Of a stretch of DNA of 23,907 nt, positions 7,609-16,400 are shown in pieces. A program made the translations under genes and the position numbers. The notes under the pieces were generated by a model. The model was given only the letters and a program-made list of their open reading frames with translations, did no database searches and was not told the DNA's origin. The stretch spans positions 1 to 23,907 of IMG/VR virus record IMGVR_UViG_3300042384_000012; one strand, written 5' to 3'. Within the stretch, counting starts at the first letter, position 1. Every line of letters starts with the position of its first letter. The stretch is from a virus.

Positions 7609-8057
7609 CTCTTGCCAATTAGTTTCTGTAACTCTGCTGTGCTACCAACAAACAACGCATTCGTTACATGCTGTGGTTGTTGTGTATCATCTTTTTTAGA
7701 TTTCAAATCTTTTACTTTTTTACCCAAGTCTAACAAATCTTTATTTGTATCTGACAATGTTTTAATTAGCTGACCAACAACTTCATATGCTCTTGGAGAT
7801 TCACCTTCTTTTGCTAAAAATATAATGTTTTCCATAGCAACTTTGCCTTGCTCAATGAATAGCTTTAGATTCTCTCTTGCATATTCATAGTCAGCATCTA
7901 TAGACTCATCATTTGGTGCACCAGTAGAAACAGGTTCTTTAACTTGTTCTACTACTGCGGGTAATGCTTGTTCGACAATCTTACCTTGAACATCAAATAT
8001 ATCATTTAATTTATCATCAACAGTTTTTTTCATTTTAAGGTTTGTATCCATTGTCAT
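7605..8057 (-). CDS. 16: Terminase small subunit, gp16 family
   Basis: DNA-recognition and regulatory partner of the large terminase. 150 aa, against 164 in T4. T4-like features are the central coiled coil with ESPRAYEVVGQLIKTLSDTN (T4: [20 protein letters not shown]), then KDLLDLGKKVKDLK, and the C-terminal VTNALFVGSTAELQKLI (T4: IQNATVFMGSPTELMDEI). The stop overlaps the gp17 start by 4 bases. The 5' end overlaps gp15 by 23 bases. The start is uncertain: ATGs at 8057, 8051 and 8033 are all possible and none has a strong ribosome site; 8033 would avoid nearly all the overlap. Confidence 0.93.
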   Translation of the reverse strand: MTMDTNLKMKKTVDDKLNDIFDVQGKIVEQALPAVVEQVKEPVSTGAPNDESIDADYEYARENLKLFIEQGKVAMENIIFLAKEGESPRAYEVVGQLIKTLSDTNKDLLDLGKKVKDLKSKKDDTQQPQHVTNALFVGSTAELQKLIGKR

Positions 8058-8790
8058 TAATTTGCGTTTCGCTTACGTTGAACTCTGCATCGCCAGTAAA
8101 TGTTTGAGTAGATATGATTGCTTTGTTAATTGCAGAACCATCATCAATGGTGTTTAAGTCTTCTTTAACAATATACTTAAACTTCTTGATCGGTCCAAAT
8201 AAATATCCTTTAACTGTGAAATCTAATTGATACGTTTGAATTCTGCGAGAATCCATATCACCTTCGTATGTGTCTGTTGAAGTTACCGAGTTTAACTCAA
8301 TTGGAATATCCATGTTGAGAGCCATCTCTGGAATCATCTTCATTGTCACAGTAAAATCTGGTGTAAAGAATGGCACAATCTGTTCTACAATTTGTGTGCC
8401 ATCTTCGGTGTTTCTAAAGAGTGCATGTAAAGAAAAATTAAAGTCATATGGCACAGGTGTGTGCATGAAGTTAAAATCTAATCCGCCAGTATTTACACCT
8501 CTAGATATTTTATGTGCGCTGTTTAATTTGCGTTGAGGCGCATATGTCATGCTGGTAAACTCAAATCCAAGTCTTGGTAATGTAGTAGAAACATGGCGAT
8601 CCAAATCAGGATCACTAGTCACTCTTTGAATAAACTTTTGTTTTGGTCCATACTCAATTGGAACGTTGACGGTTTGAAGTTTAGTGCCCGCAGAATCGTA
8701 TCTGTCAACTTGAATTTCGTTGAACAAATTACCAAACATGATTACGTAACGTCTTAGCGTTCCGTGATAAAAGTCGTGTCCGAACATCAT
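8035..8790 (-). CDS. 15: Tail completion / sheath stabiliser, gp15 family
   Basis: Proximal tail terminator that caps the finished tube and sheath and joins the tail to the neck. 251 aa against 272 in T4. T4-like blocks: N-terminal MFGHDFYHGTLRRYVIMFGN (T4: MFGYFYNSSFRRYATLMGD), GNLFNEIQVDR, VPIEYGPKQKFI, LPRLGFEFTSMTYAPQRKLN, the hallmark GTQIVEQIVPFFTPDFTVTM (T4: MFQIVEQILPYFQPHFNTTM), and DSRRIQTYQLDFTVKGYLFGP. Two ATG codons stand in tandem at the start; AAGGA lies 9 bases before the first. The gene abuts gp14, consistent with a neck/tail-completion operon. Confidence 0.95.
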   Translation of the reverse strand: MMFGHDFYHGTLRRYVIMFGNLFNEIQVDRYDSAGTKLQTVNVPIEYGPKQKFIQRVTSDPDLDRHVSTTLPRLGFEFTSMTYAPQRKLNSAHKISRGVNTGGLDFNFMHTPVPYDFNFSLHALFRNTEDGTQIVEQIVPFFTPDFTVTMKMIPEMALNMDIPIELNSVTSTDTYEGDMDSRRIQTYQLDFTVKGYLFGPIKKFKYIVKEDLNTIDDGSAINKAIISTQTFTGDAEFNVSETQINDNGYKP

Positions 8791-8791
8791 A

Positions 8792-9616
8792 TTAGAAAGT
8801 CCTTGTCAATGAGAATGGGTTTTGTTCTGAGAAATCTAGAATATCATCGTCAATAATTTTCTGACCAATCTCTTCATTGTCTGCTGAAATCTCGGCTGCG
8901 ACAACAACGTCAGCTTCGTTGACAATGAATGTGCCGTCTTCATGCAAGAATAAGAATGTGTCTTCGTCAAGTAATTTTTCATTATTAGCAGTTGACAAAC
9001 TATATTGATCTTCGTTTGCATCAATTTCGGCAATGTCAGTATTAATACGTTCGCTAGAGTATTCAAGTCTGTCACAACGTAGTTCGTATGTGTAGAGTTT
9101 GCCTAATTGAAAGAAGTTCTCAATGTTTTGTGTGAATTTAATTTCATACATACTTTCAAACATAGGAATCCAAATTAGATCACCTTCTCTTGGTCTAATA
9201 ATGGCATCGTAGTCATACTCTGAAACATCATTTCTGTTGCTTAATAATTCATCTCCATCTTCAGTCAACATGTTATATGAGTATTCTGTGATGATAGATG
9301 TTTTCAATGATTGTGTGAATCGTTTTTGTGAAATAACAAATGTGACTGATTCATCAACTTGAAGACCAAACTTTGCCATAAAGTCTTCTTGTCCCATAAA
9401 TCCATCAAAACTTTTCACATACAATTCCATTTCAAGTGCATCATCAAAAAGCATAGACGCATCTTCACCATAAATCTTATCTAAATTTACGTGCGTTCTT
9501 GGTAAGTAATAACCATCTATACCATAAATCTTGATAGATTCTATAATTAAATCTTCAACAAGACTTTGTTCCTGTTTGACAGGAGTATATTGATTAAAAA
9601 AACGATTACGTGCCAT
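8792..9616 (-). CDS. 14: Neck protein, gp14 family
   Basis: Head-to-tail connector (neck) protein acting with gp13 after DNA packaging. 274 aa against 256 in T4. Recognisable segments: LVEDLIIESIKIYGIDGYYL followed by PRTHVNLDKIYGED (T4: [29 protein letters not shown]), ELYVKSFDGFMGQEDFMAKF (T4: AYLNSFEGYEGAKSFFSNF), GLQVDESVTFVIS, REGDLIWIPMFESMYEIKF, and YSSERINTDIAEID. The C-terminus ends NPFSLTRTF, much as T4 gp14 ends in an SPF segment. It starts 5 bases after gp13 stops, without a strong ribosome site, so coupling to gp13 is likely. Confidence 0.94.
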   Translation of the reverse strand: MARNRFFNQYTPVKQEQSLVEDLIIESIKIYGIDGYYLPRTHVNLDKIYGEDASMLFDDALEMELYVKSFDGFMGQEDFMAKFGLQVDESVTFVISQKRFTQSLKTSIITEYSYNMLTEDGDELLSNRNDVSEYDYDAIIRPREGDLIWIPMFESMYEIKFTQNIENFFQLGKLYTYELRCDRLEYSSERINTDIAEIDANEDQYSLSTANNEKLLDEDTFLFLHEDGTFIVNEADVVVAAEISADNEEIGQKIIDDDILDFSEQNPFSLTRTF

Positions 9617-9621
9617 TGTGA

Positions 9622-10371
9622 TTAGCCTAGCATGTCAGAAACTGGTAAAGAATATGTGCTAATGACTTCTGCTTCTAATGCTTGAATTTCGTCTGTAGCT
9701 TCATCCCAGATTTTCTGTCCGTTGAATGTGATACCACCTGGCATAGAAAGTCCTTCAAACTTTTTGAGGTTTTCACCCCATTGTTTTTTGATTTGTGCAG
9801 TACAATACTTCTGCAAGAATCTATCATTGTAAACATCGGTGAATGTATCAGGATCAATTTTCTTGTAGCCTTCAATGATAATGAATTCACCAACAGTTAC
9901 TTTTGTGTCCCAAGACATATCAATATACACTCTGTTGATATGGCGATTGAATCTGAGAGATTGTTTACCGACAAAAAGTTCTTCTGCTAAAGCAACGTTT
10001 TGAAACGCCATGACGTATGGCGCAAACGGACCTGTGTTGAATGAATACAAATCATTCAAAGAAATTTGATATCTTAGATTAAAAAGATTGTTTGTAGAAT
10101 AGCTGTCACCAATGTCAAAAACATTCATCACACCAACAACCGAATCTGGTACTGTGATGTACTTGTTTGTTTTATCTTCTTCTGTGACTGCGTGTGCTAG
10201 ATAGACTTTTTCTGTTGCATCATAGTGATAGTCGTAGTAATATTGAAACGCAATCTCAATGCAGTCTTCAACTTGTTCGTCAGCTACGTTTATCTCTAAG
10301 AGAGGCGCACCTAGTCTTCTAAGGCAGAATTGTTTGAATTCTTCTCTTGATGCTGGTTTGCTTGTACTCAT
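9622..10371 (-). CDS. 13: Neck protein, gp13 family
   Basis: Neck protein that binds the portal side of the connector with gp14. 249 aa against about 309 in T4. The N-terminal segment SREEFKQFCLRRLGAPLLEI, then NVADEQVEDCIEIAFQYYYDYHYDA, matches the T4 gp13 pattern of a helix, RKLGAP, then a (D/E)Q-x-x-DCI helix and EYHF. Ribosome site AAGGGG lies about 9 bases before the ATG, and a perfect late promoter box lies about 30 bases upstream. Order gp13-gp14-gp15-gp16-gp17 is exactly that of T4. Confidence 0.93.
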   Translation of the reverse strand: MSTSKPASREEFKQFCLRRLGAPLLEINVADEQVEDCIEIAFQYYYDYHYDATEKVYLAHAVTEEDKTNKYITVPDSVVGVMNVFDIGDSYSTNNLFNLRYQISLNDLYSFNTGPFAPYVMAFQNVALAEELFVGKQSLRFNRHINRVYIDMSWDTKVTVGEFIIIEGYKKIDPDTFTDVYNDRFLQKYCTAQIKKQWGENLKKFEGLSMPGGITFNGQKIWDEATDEIQALEAEVISTYSLPVSDMLG

Positions 10372-10402
10372 TTACTTATGCCCCTTAATGAATTTCATCT
10401 TC

Positions 10403-10410
10403 TATTTATA
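10403..10410 (-). promoter_or_regulatory. Late promoter box TATAAATA for neck/terminase operon
   Basis: Perfect minus-strand TATAAATA about 32 bp before the gp13 ATG and 17 bp after the fibre-block terminator. Promoter directly behind terminator marks a clean transcription boundary; the unit reaches through gp13-gp14-gp15-gp16-gp17. Confidence 0.78.
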
Positions 10411-10427
10411 ATAAGGCAGAAAGTAAA

Positions 10428-10450
10428 AAACCCACCAAGAAGGTGGGTTT
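10428..10450 (-). terminator. Intrinsic terminator of fibre cassette
   Basis: On the minus strand AAACCCACC and GGTGGGTTT form a 9-bp perfect stem around a 5-base loop, followed by a continuous T run. It lies 20 bp after the stop of the Gly-rich fibre gene, a classical rho-independent terminator. Confidence 0.92.
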
Positions 10451-10470
10451 GTTTGATAATTATATTAAAA

Positions 10471-11538
10471 TTATGACGTTCCGAGAATAGCCGCAACGCC
10501 CACACCCCCTGCGGCAATAGGCTCATTTGGCCATCCACCTCCTGCTCCACCACCATAGTTACCACCTGGTCCGCCACCGCCACCACCATCGTTTCCGCCA
10601 TTGCCGCCCCCAAAGCCAGCGCCAAATTTGGGATCAGCAAGACCACCTTCGCCACCATAACCACCTTGTGAGTTACCAACAACTCCAAGACCACCACCTC
10701 CACCGCCACAATAAACATAACCTCCGGCGCCACCACCACCGCCACCACCGTCTGGGCGATTTGATTGAAAAGTGCCGCCTGAACGACCATTCGCTCCTCC
10801 GCCTGGTGCGCCCCCGCCGCTTGTGTCACCACCAGCGCCGCCGCCTGCACCACCACCGCCGCCAGTTCTAAAACCGCCACCAGCACCACCACTGCCGCCG
10901 ACAGCAGTTGTAATTGTTGTAAATGTGCCTGGAACACTCGTTCCGCCGCCACCGCCGCCGGGACTGCCGCCATAAGCCTGTGCCACTGCACCAGGTCCTG
11001 ACCATTGAAGGCTTGATACCTGGCCAGCATTTCCGGCATTCAAAAGAACAGATTGCCCTGCCGTGGCAGAGAATGAGAATCTTGCAAATCCTCCTCCACC
11101 GCCTCCGGAGGTTCCACTTCTAGGTCCACCACCACCAACTAAAGCGGCTTCATACGTTCCAGTTCTTGGTAGAGTAATAGTTGTTGACCCACCACCCGTC
11201 ACAGCCGTTAATGCTAATAACGGTGCCAGTGGAGTAATAGAAGCACTTGCTGCCGATGCATCCGATGTTCCAACAGCATTTGTTGCAGTAACCGTAAACG
11301 TATATGACGTTCCATTTGACAAACCAGTAACAGTTAATGGGCTAGACGCACCAGTTGCAGTCAAGCCACCAGGACTTGATGTGACAGTAAAGCTAGTGAT
11401 TGCAGAGCCACCATTATTTGCTGGCGCTGAAAATGAAACACTAGATTGTGCATTTTGTCCACCCGTTGCGGTTACTCCTGTTGGTGGATCAGGCTTAGTT
11501 GCGCCAGCACCACCAATCATCATGTTTCTAATAGACAT
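10471..11538 (-). CDS. Fibronectin-III plus glycine-rich adhesin-like fibre protein
   Basis: 355 aa. Residues about 16-104 form a fibronectin type III domain (DPPTGVTATGGQNAQSSVSF, NNGGSAITSFTV, LSNGTSYTFTVTATNAVGTS). Residues about 115-130 (TTITLPRTGTYEAALVGGGG) begin a glycine-rich domain that fills the rest, with many GGGGGG and GGAGG runs spaced by short variable segments such as QSNRPDGG and YVYCGGGG. Such Gly-rich domains occur in tail-tip adhesins: T-even gp38 uses polyglycine runs to support receptor-binding loops. Receptor binding is inferred from architecture, position and shared operon with the 569-aa fibre. The start overlaps the fibre stop (TAATG) and GGAGG lies 9 bases before it. 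A terminator follows 20 bp after its stop. It is probably not gp38 itself, which lacks the Fn3 part. Confidence 0.82.
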   Translation of the reverse strand: MSIRNMMIGGAGATKPDPPTGVTATGGQNAQSSVSFSAPANNGGSAITSFTVTSSPGGLTATGASSPLTVTGLSNGTSYTFTVTATNAVGTSDASAASASITPLAPLLALTAVTGGGSTTITLPRTGTYEAALVGGGGPRSGTSGGGGGGFARFSFSATAGQSVLLNAGNAGQVSSLQWSGPGAVAQAYGGSPGGGGGGTSVPGTFTTITTAVGGSGGAGGGFRTGGGGGAGGGAGGDTSGGGAPGGGANGRSGGTFQSNRPDGGGGGGGAGGYVYCGGGGGGLGVVGNSQGGYGGEGGLADPKFGAGFGGGNGGNDGGGGGGPGGNYGGGAGGGWPNEPIAAGGVGVAAILGTS

Positions 11539-13247
11539 TAAGTTAATCCTCCACCATTGATTACGAACTCATTAGAAGCAACACATAGAACCGTACATAC
11601 GCCTCTGAGTGCAAGACTTCTATTACCTGTATTTGATGTACCAGCTTGACGCAATGTTACGCTAGTACCTTGAGTGATTGTGATTGTAGAACCTGAGTTA
11701 TTATAGATTGTAACGTTATCACCAACTGAGAATACACCAGCATTAATCGTTACACCTGCTGATGTATTAATGAATCTACCAACGTCAGCCGCTGTTGCTA
11801 CATATGAAATTGACTGTGCATTCTGTGGTAATGATCTTAAGTTACCATATCCGTCATAGACATAAGTGCCAGCATATATGTTACCTGCTACACCAAGACC
11901 ACCAGCAACTGTCAACGCACCAGTCGTAGAACTAGAAGACGCTGTAGTGTTTGCAACGTTAGCTGAACCAACAACTAGTGGTGCAAAAGTTAATCCAGCT
12001 GTGCCGAAGTTGACTGTATTCGCTGGCAAAGCAGTCAAGTCTGCGAACAATTTGTAAACTTTATCTGTTGCGTCACGCACAATACCAGTGTACTTTGTTG
12101 TTGCGCCTTCTTTATACTCGCCAACTGTACCTAAGTCGAGAATGTCAGCGGCGTTATTTGCACCAAGGAAAACGATAGGGTTTGTAACAGAAAGAGAAGA
12201 TGTTGAAACTGTGTTACCAGAACCTTGCAAGCTAATCGCACCAGTAATTGTTACGTTACCACCAACGTTCAAGTTACCAGCAAGACCCATACCACCATTA
12301 ACAACTAGCGCACCTGTTGTTGTGCTAGAAGAGTTTGTTGGAATATTGATGAAAACTCTAACGTCTGGTTCAATCTGCATCTGAGTATTACCAGTTGCGA
12401 AACCACCAGCACCGAAAATAATCTTTCTAGATGTACCAGCCACACCTGTTCCAATAATCAAATCACCAGTGCCTGTACTGCCTAATGGTGCGTTATAAAG
12501 AATATATGCGTCATCTTTCTTTGTAATTGGGAAAGCAGGATCATTATAGTTAGAACTATTGATACCCATTGATACCCAACCAGAATCGGTATTACCTCTA
12601 TCATTCATCGCAATGAATTCTGAGTACGCTAATGTTCCAGCGTTTTGGTTAACAGAAGCTAAGTCAACTGCACTATTTTGAGATAGTACGCCAATGAATG
12701 TGTGTTTTTCTTCACTAGATCCAGTCTCTGTTAAGAAACTAGCAACTTGGTCTCCTGCGTGAACACGGGTATTAGCGTGAACGTGAGACATATAAACGTT
12801 TGCGCCGGCAGCTCCAGAGATTGTTCCGTTAGCCGCTGTGATTGTCAATTTGTTAGTATTGACTGTGACATTTCCAGTCAATTCTGTTGTTGTACTGTGT
12901 GTTACTGCACCAGTAAGTGTTGAAACGCCAGTAACACCCAAAGTACCACCGGTAGACACATTACCTGAAGTTAATGTACCAGTAGCAGTAAGTGCATTTG
13001 TGGTTGTGTTAAATATTAATCCGGAATCATCTTGCAATAGACCAGATGTTCCAGCAAGAACAACTCGGCCTGATGTTAAAGAAGATGCAGTAATATTAGC
13101 TGAATTTAAATAGTAAGCACTAATATTATTAGCAGTTATACTACCCGTATAATCTCCAAATCCATTAACAGTATTGCTAATGTCATTAACGGTACTTCTA
13201 AATTCATTAAACGTATTTGATAACGCTACTTGTGATAAAACTGGCAT
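11538..13247 (-). CDS. Tail fibre-like protein with repeated TTGAL-GG-G-AGN segments
   Basis: 569 aa, low in Cys and rich in Thr/Ser/Asn/Gly, as in beta-helical phage fibres. The N-terminus (VALSNTFNEFRSTVNDISNT) looks helical and trimer-forming. Residues about 50-150 are short beta repeats (TLTSGNVSTGGTLGVTGVST). A compact region around 185-285 contains SEFIAMNDRGNTDSGWVSMG and KKDDAYILYN. Two copies of a bridge motif follow: TTTGALVVNGGMGLAGNLNV and TTGALTVAGGLGVAGNIYAG. The C-terminal domain (DVGRFINTSAGVTINAGVFS, VTIYNNSGSTITITQG, EFVINGGG) is a type often found at phage fibre tips. It starts 2 bases after the 82-aa gene stops and overlaps the next gene. This is probably a baseplate-anchored fibre used in host recognition; no catalytic motif is visible. 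Confidence 0.83.
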   Translation of the reverse strand: MPVLSQVALSNTFNEFRSTVNDISNTVNGFGDYTGSITANNISAYYLNSANITASSLTSGRVVLAGTSGLLQDDSGLIFNTTTNALTATGTLTSGNVSTGGTLGVTGVSTLTGAVTHSTTTELTGNVTVNTNKLTITAANGTISGAAGANVYMSHVHANTRVHAGDQVASFLTETGSSEEKHTFIGVLSQNSAVDLASVNQNAGTLAYSEFIAMNDRGNTDSGWVSMGINSSNYNDPAFPITKKDDAYILYNAPLGSTGTGDLIIGTGVAGTSRKIIFGAGGFATGNTQMQIEPDVRVFINIPTNSSSTTTGALVVNGGMGLAGNLNVGGNVTITGAISLQGSGNTVSTSSLSVTNPIVFLGANNAADILDLGTVGEYKEGATTKYTGIVRDATDKVYKLFADLTALPANTVNFGTAGLTFAPLVVGSANVANTTASSSSTTGALTVAGGLGVAGNIYAGTYVYDGYGNLRSLPQNAQSISYVATAADVGRFINTSAGVTINAGVFSVGDNVTIYNNSGSTITITQGTSVTLRQAGTSNTGNRSLALRGVCTVLCVASNEFVINGGGLT

Positions 13248-13249
13248 AG

Positions 13250-13498
13250 TTATTCTCTCTCTTTAGTTATTTTTAATAATAGATGTTTGATTTCGCTAAG
13301 GTCTGACTTAATTTTGTCTACTTCTCCACGAATCAATGCGATTTCGTTTGTACTCTTATTTATATCAGAAATTTTTCTTTTCTGAATTTTATACTTTAAG
13401 AGCGAGTCAATATCCGTATTTAAAATAGCTTTAGAGTTTTTATCTCTCTCTGTGAACCCACGGACAGGCTCGGCAATTTTAATCTTTTCTACTATCAT
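13250..13498 (-). CDS. Small charged coiled-coil protein, function unknown
   Basis: 82 aa. I do not recognise a named family. Residues 1-20 are an extended segment (IKIAEPVRGFTERDKNSKA); residues about 45-82 are a strongly charged heptad-like helix (IALIRGEVDKIKSDLSEIKH), probably a coiled coil. The start overlaps the DUF4815 gene stop as ATGA, and the fibre gene starts 2 bases after its stop. A perfect TATAAATA box lies inside its coding sequence. Position suggests a fibre connector, trimerisation aid or assembly factor, but that is inference. Confidence 0.78.
   Translation of the reverse strand: MIVEKIKIAEPVRGFTERDKNSKAILNTDIDSLLKYKIQKRKISDINKSTNEIALIRGEVDKIKSDLSEIKHLLLKITKERE
13357..13364 (-). 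promoter_or_regulatory. Internal late promoter box TATAAATA ahead of fibre gene
   Basis: Perfect minus-strand TATAAATA within the 82-aa gene, about 110 bp before the fibre ATG. It would give the two fibre genes their own late transcript ending at the terminator at 10428-10450. A chance match in an AT-rich Asp-Ile-Asn-Lys stretch is possible. Confidence 0.45.
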
Positions 13499-16400
13499 GC
13501 TAATGCAATTCCTCTTAAATCTTTAACCTTCGGAGCATAACTTGGATTGCTAGACAAGAAGACTATCTTAATAGCAAAGTACTTGTATCCTTGGAATGTT
13601 CTTCCATCAGGTGTTGTATATGCAACTGCATTATTTAGCACACGGAAAACATCTTGGCTAGAAGCAACTGTAGAAAATGCAGATTCAACTGTCAATGATG
13701 TGTTATTTGCAATAGTAGAAACTACACGTTCTGTTCTAGCCGTACCAACTGCAATTATGTCACCAATCTTCAAGTCTTCAATAAAGCGAGTAGATGTACC
13801 AATGACTGTTGTTGATACGTTAGAGATTGCAACTGTACCAGCAAGCAATTCAGAACCACCAGTTTTCGCTACAGAAGGAACAACAAACTTCTCTTCTTTG
13901 TACTCATTCTGATTTAGTGTGAACGTTTCTGTTCCAACCAAATCCATAGGAGTATAGAATTTATCGTCAAAAGCATCTGTGTCATTTTCGTTCAATAACT
14001 TACAGTAAACTTTAACTGAAGTTCCTGGTGGGCGATTGACTTTCAAATATGTAACTAAATCAGACGCTTCAAATCCGTCATTCAATGTCACAACTTTAGT
14101 GATGTATCTAGACTCTGAAGAATATGGTCCAACTGGATTCTCTTCATTACGAATGGTCATTGTTTGACTTGCCGCATTAGATGTGGTAAAGTTATTTGTG
14201 ACAGTCAAATATGTATTATTTGCTATTGAAGCAATTCTACGATACTCATCTCCGAAGTATGCATATTCACCAGCAAAAACTGTATTTGAGAAATCTGTTC
14301 CAGAACCAACAACAATGTTATTACTTGAGCCGTATGTAATTGTTCCAGTTACACTTGTTTCGAAAGAATTGTTAATAACGTTCTTATCGAAGTGGAAGAT
14401 AATGTTTTCATCATCGATATATGGACTGATATACTTATTCGATGTAGACAACGTTGCTCTTACCTGTAGAGACTTAAACCCATTTGTTGTCTCTGCTGAA
14501 GTTGTCGAGATTTGTTTTCTAGAACGAAGTATCAATCTTTCATAATTCTTGATTGTTGTGTAATCAGAATCAACTGCATACGTGCTGTCGGCAGTTTTAA
14601 TATCATATGTAATATCTGTTCCAGGAAGAATCTGGTCACTAATAGCAGGAGTCAACGCATCATATGTAAATGATGTTGATACTGGAATATTAGTCCAATA
14701 AGCAAGTTTAGCTGACGTATTAAATTCGGCAATTCTCATTGTGAATTTCATGTCAGTATTTTGTTTTGTTGTCCAAGTTTTATCATTAGAAGACGTAAAC
14801 AAAATTCCGCTATTGTATGCTTGTTCAATTCTAGTTTGAGTATCTGGATTGGTAATATCAATAGCGCCCAATTCTGCAACCCAAATTGCAAAGTCTGGAT
14901 CATTGTTCTCGGGTTTGACCGTGAAGCAATAGTCATTACCAGATTCCAAATAGATAGGATTCTTGAACGTGAATGTTGTCGCACTTGATGCATTATCGCT
15001 AATGCTAACATTTGTATTGTTGACAATTGCAATATCACCATCAGTAACAAACTGTGCAGATGGGAACCCATTTTCCAATTCACGAATCTCGACACTAACA
15101 TTTCTATTGTTGTCTTGTGATTTTGTTTTGAAGAACAAATCAATAGAAGTCAAATAGAATCCTTTTGGATATGTATCTGGATCAACAAAGAAACTCTGAG
15201 ACAAAGGATCCCAATTTCTTGCTGGCGCTGGTTGAGGAATCGCAGACCTAGCAACTTCAACTCGCTCTTGGGAAATAACTTTTCTACCCAAGTTTGTAAT
15301 GTTGTTCGTACCATTAAACGTCACGTTGAATGGGCGTGAGTTGATTGTAACTGTACCAGTCTTTTGTATAACACCTTGTGCAAAAATAGTATTTCTTGCA
15401 CTAGTTAACGTTGTGCCATCCGAATTGGTTGGGCTGTCTGTGATTTTAAATTCACGTTGGCCTGTATAGAATTTCTTAGATGGAACTTCAAACAACAAAT
15501 ATATTTGATTGTTTTTAACGATGAGTGGCTGTGATGTATTTGCACCATTAGCGATTGCTCTCCATGTTACGCCTTCATCACCTAATGTGCCGTCATTGTT
15601 AAACTTAGAATTCAATGTTTGTAATGTAGTAGAAGCGCCAATCAATTCAATTTGATAGCAGTTTGCAGTAACGTTCACACCATCAAAGAATGCATACACT
15701 CTAGAATTGTTTTTCAACCCTCTAGCTTGAATAGCGAATTCACGTTGACGCATCCAAAGTGCGGCTTCAACTTGAACAACTCTATCAAACTTAACGTCTT
15801 GTGTAGAAGATGTTGCTTGATTGCCAGCGGCTAATTGATTGAATGCTTCTTGCGTTGTTTGTTGTAATGCTGTAGTAACGTTGAAGTTACCAACTTGTGT
15901 CGTTTGATTTGTACCAGCAACGATTGCAGTTTGTTGTGTACCACCAAGCCATTTCTGATTCAATGGTGCAACTTCTGTGTTCCATGCGTTAACTAGAGCC
16001 TTCCAGTTATCTGCGCCATTATCATCATTGTAGACAACTGCTTGCGTAGGATCATTTACAACATCAAAGAAGTTATCCGTAAATGGCATAACAGACAATT
16101 CGCCAGTCCAGACAAAGTTCAATTCTTCAGCAAGTCTCAATTGTCTAGATGCGTATTGTTGTTTTAGACCAGGTGCTTCAACTTCAGTATATGGCAACAT
16201 AATCTTGTTACCAGTTTTCAATACTGTCGTTGATGTTGAAGTCAGATGACGAAGACCAACTGTGTTCGCATTGTCTTGTAAGCAAGTTAAGAATTTATTT
16301 TTCTTGTCAATAGAACAATCTTTACCATCATCGGATGTAGATGCTACAGCCCAACCAGTAAATGGATCAACAAGAATACCATTCTTAAATCTGTCTAAAC

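Noticed and set aside
10395-11039. Minus-strand Val/Ala-rich open frame overlapping the Gly-rich gene
   Set aside because: It is a shifted reading of GGX-rich codons and runs through the terminator; the Fn3/Gly frame has a GGAGG site and a coupled start.
10500-11130. Dense GGC/CCA-type repeats resembling a repeat array
   Set aside because: The repeats vary in spacing and sequence and are explained by polyglycine coding; there are no constant repeats with unique spacers, so it is not CRISPR.
11063-11560. Long plus-strand open frame rich in Pro/Val opposite the Fn3/Gly-rich gene
   Set aside because: It is the complement of a GC-biased Gly-rich gene; no ribosome site, no recognisable domain, and all neighbours run on the minus strand.
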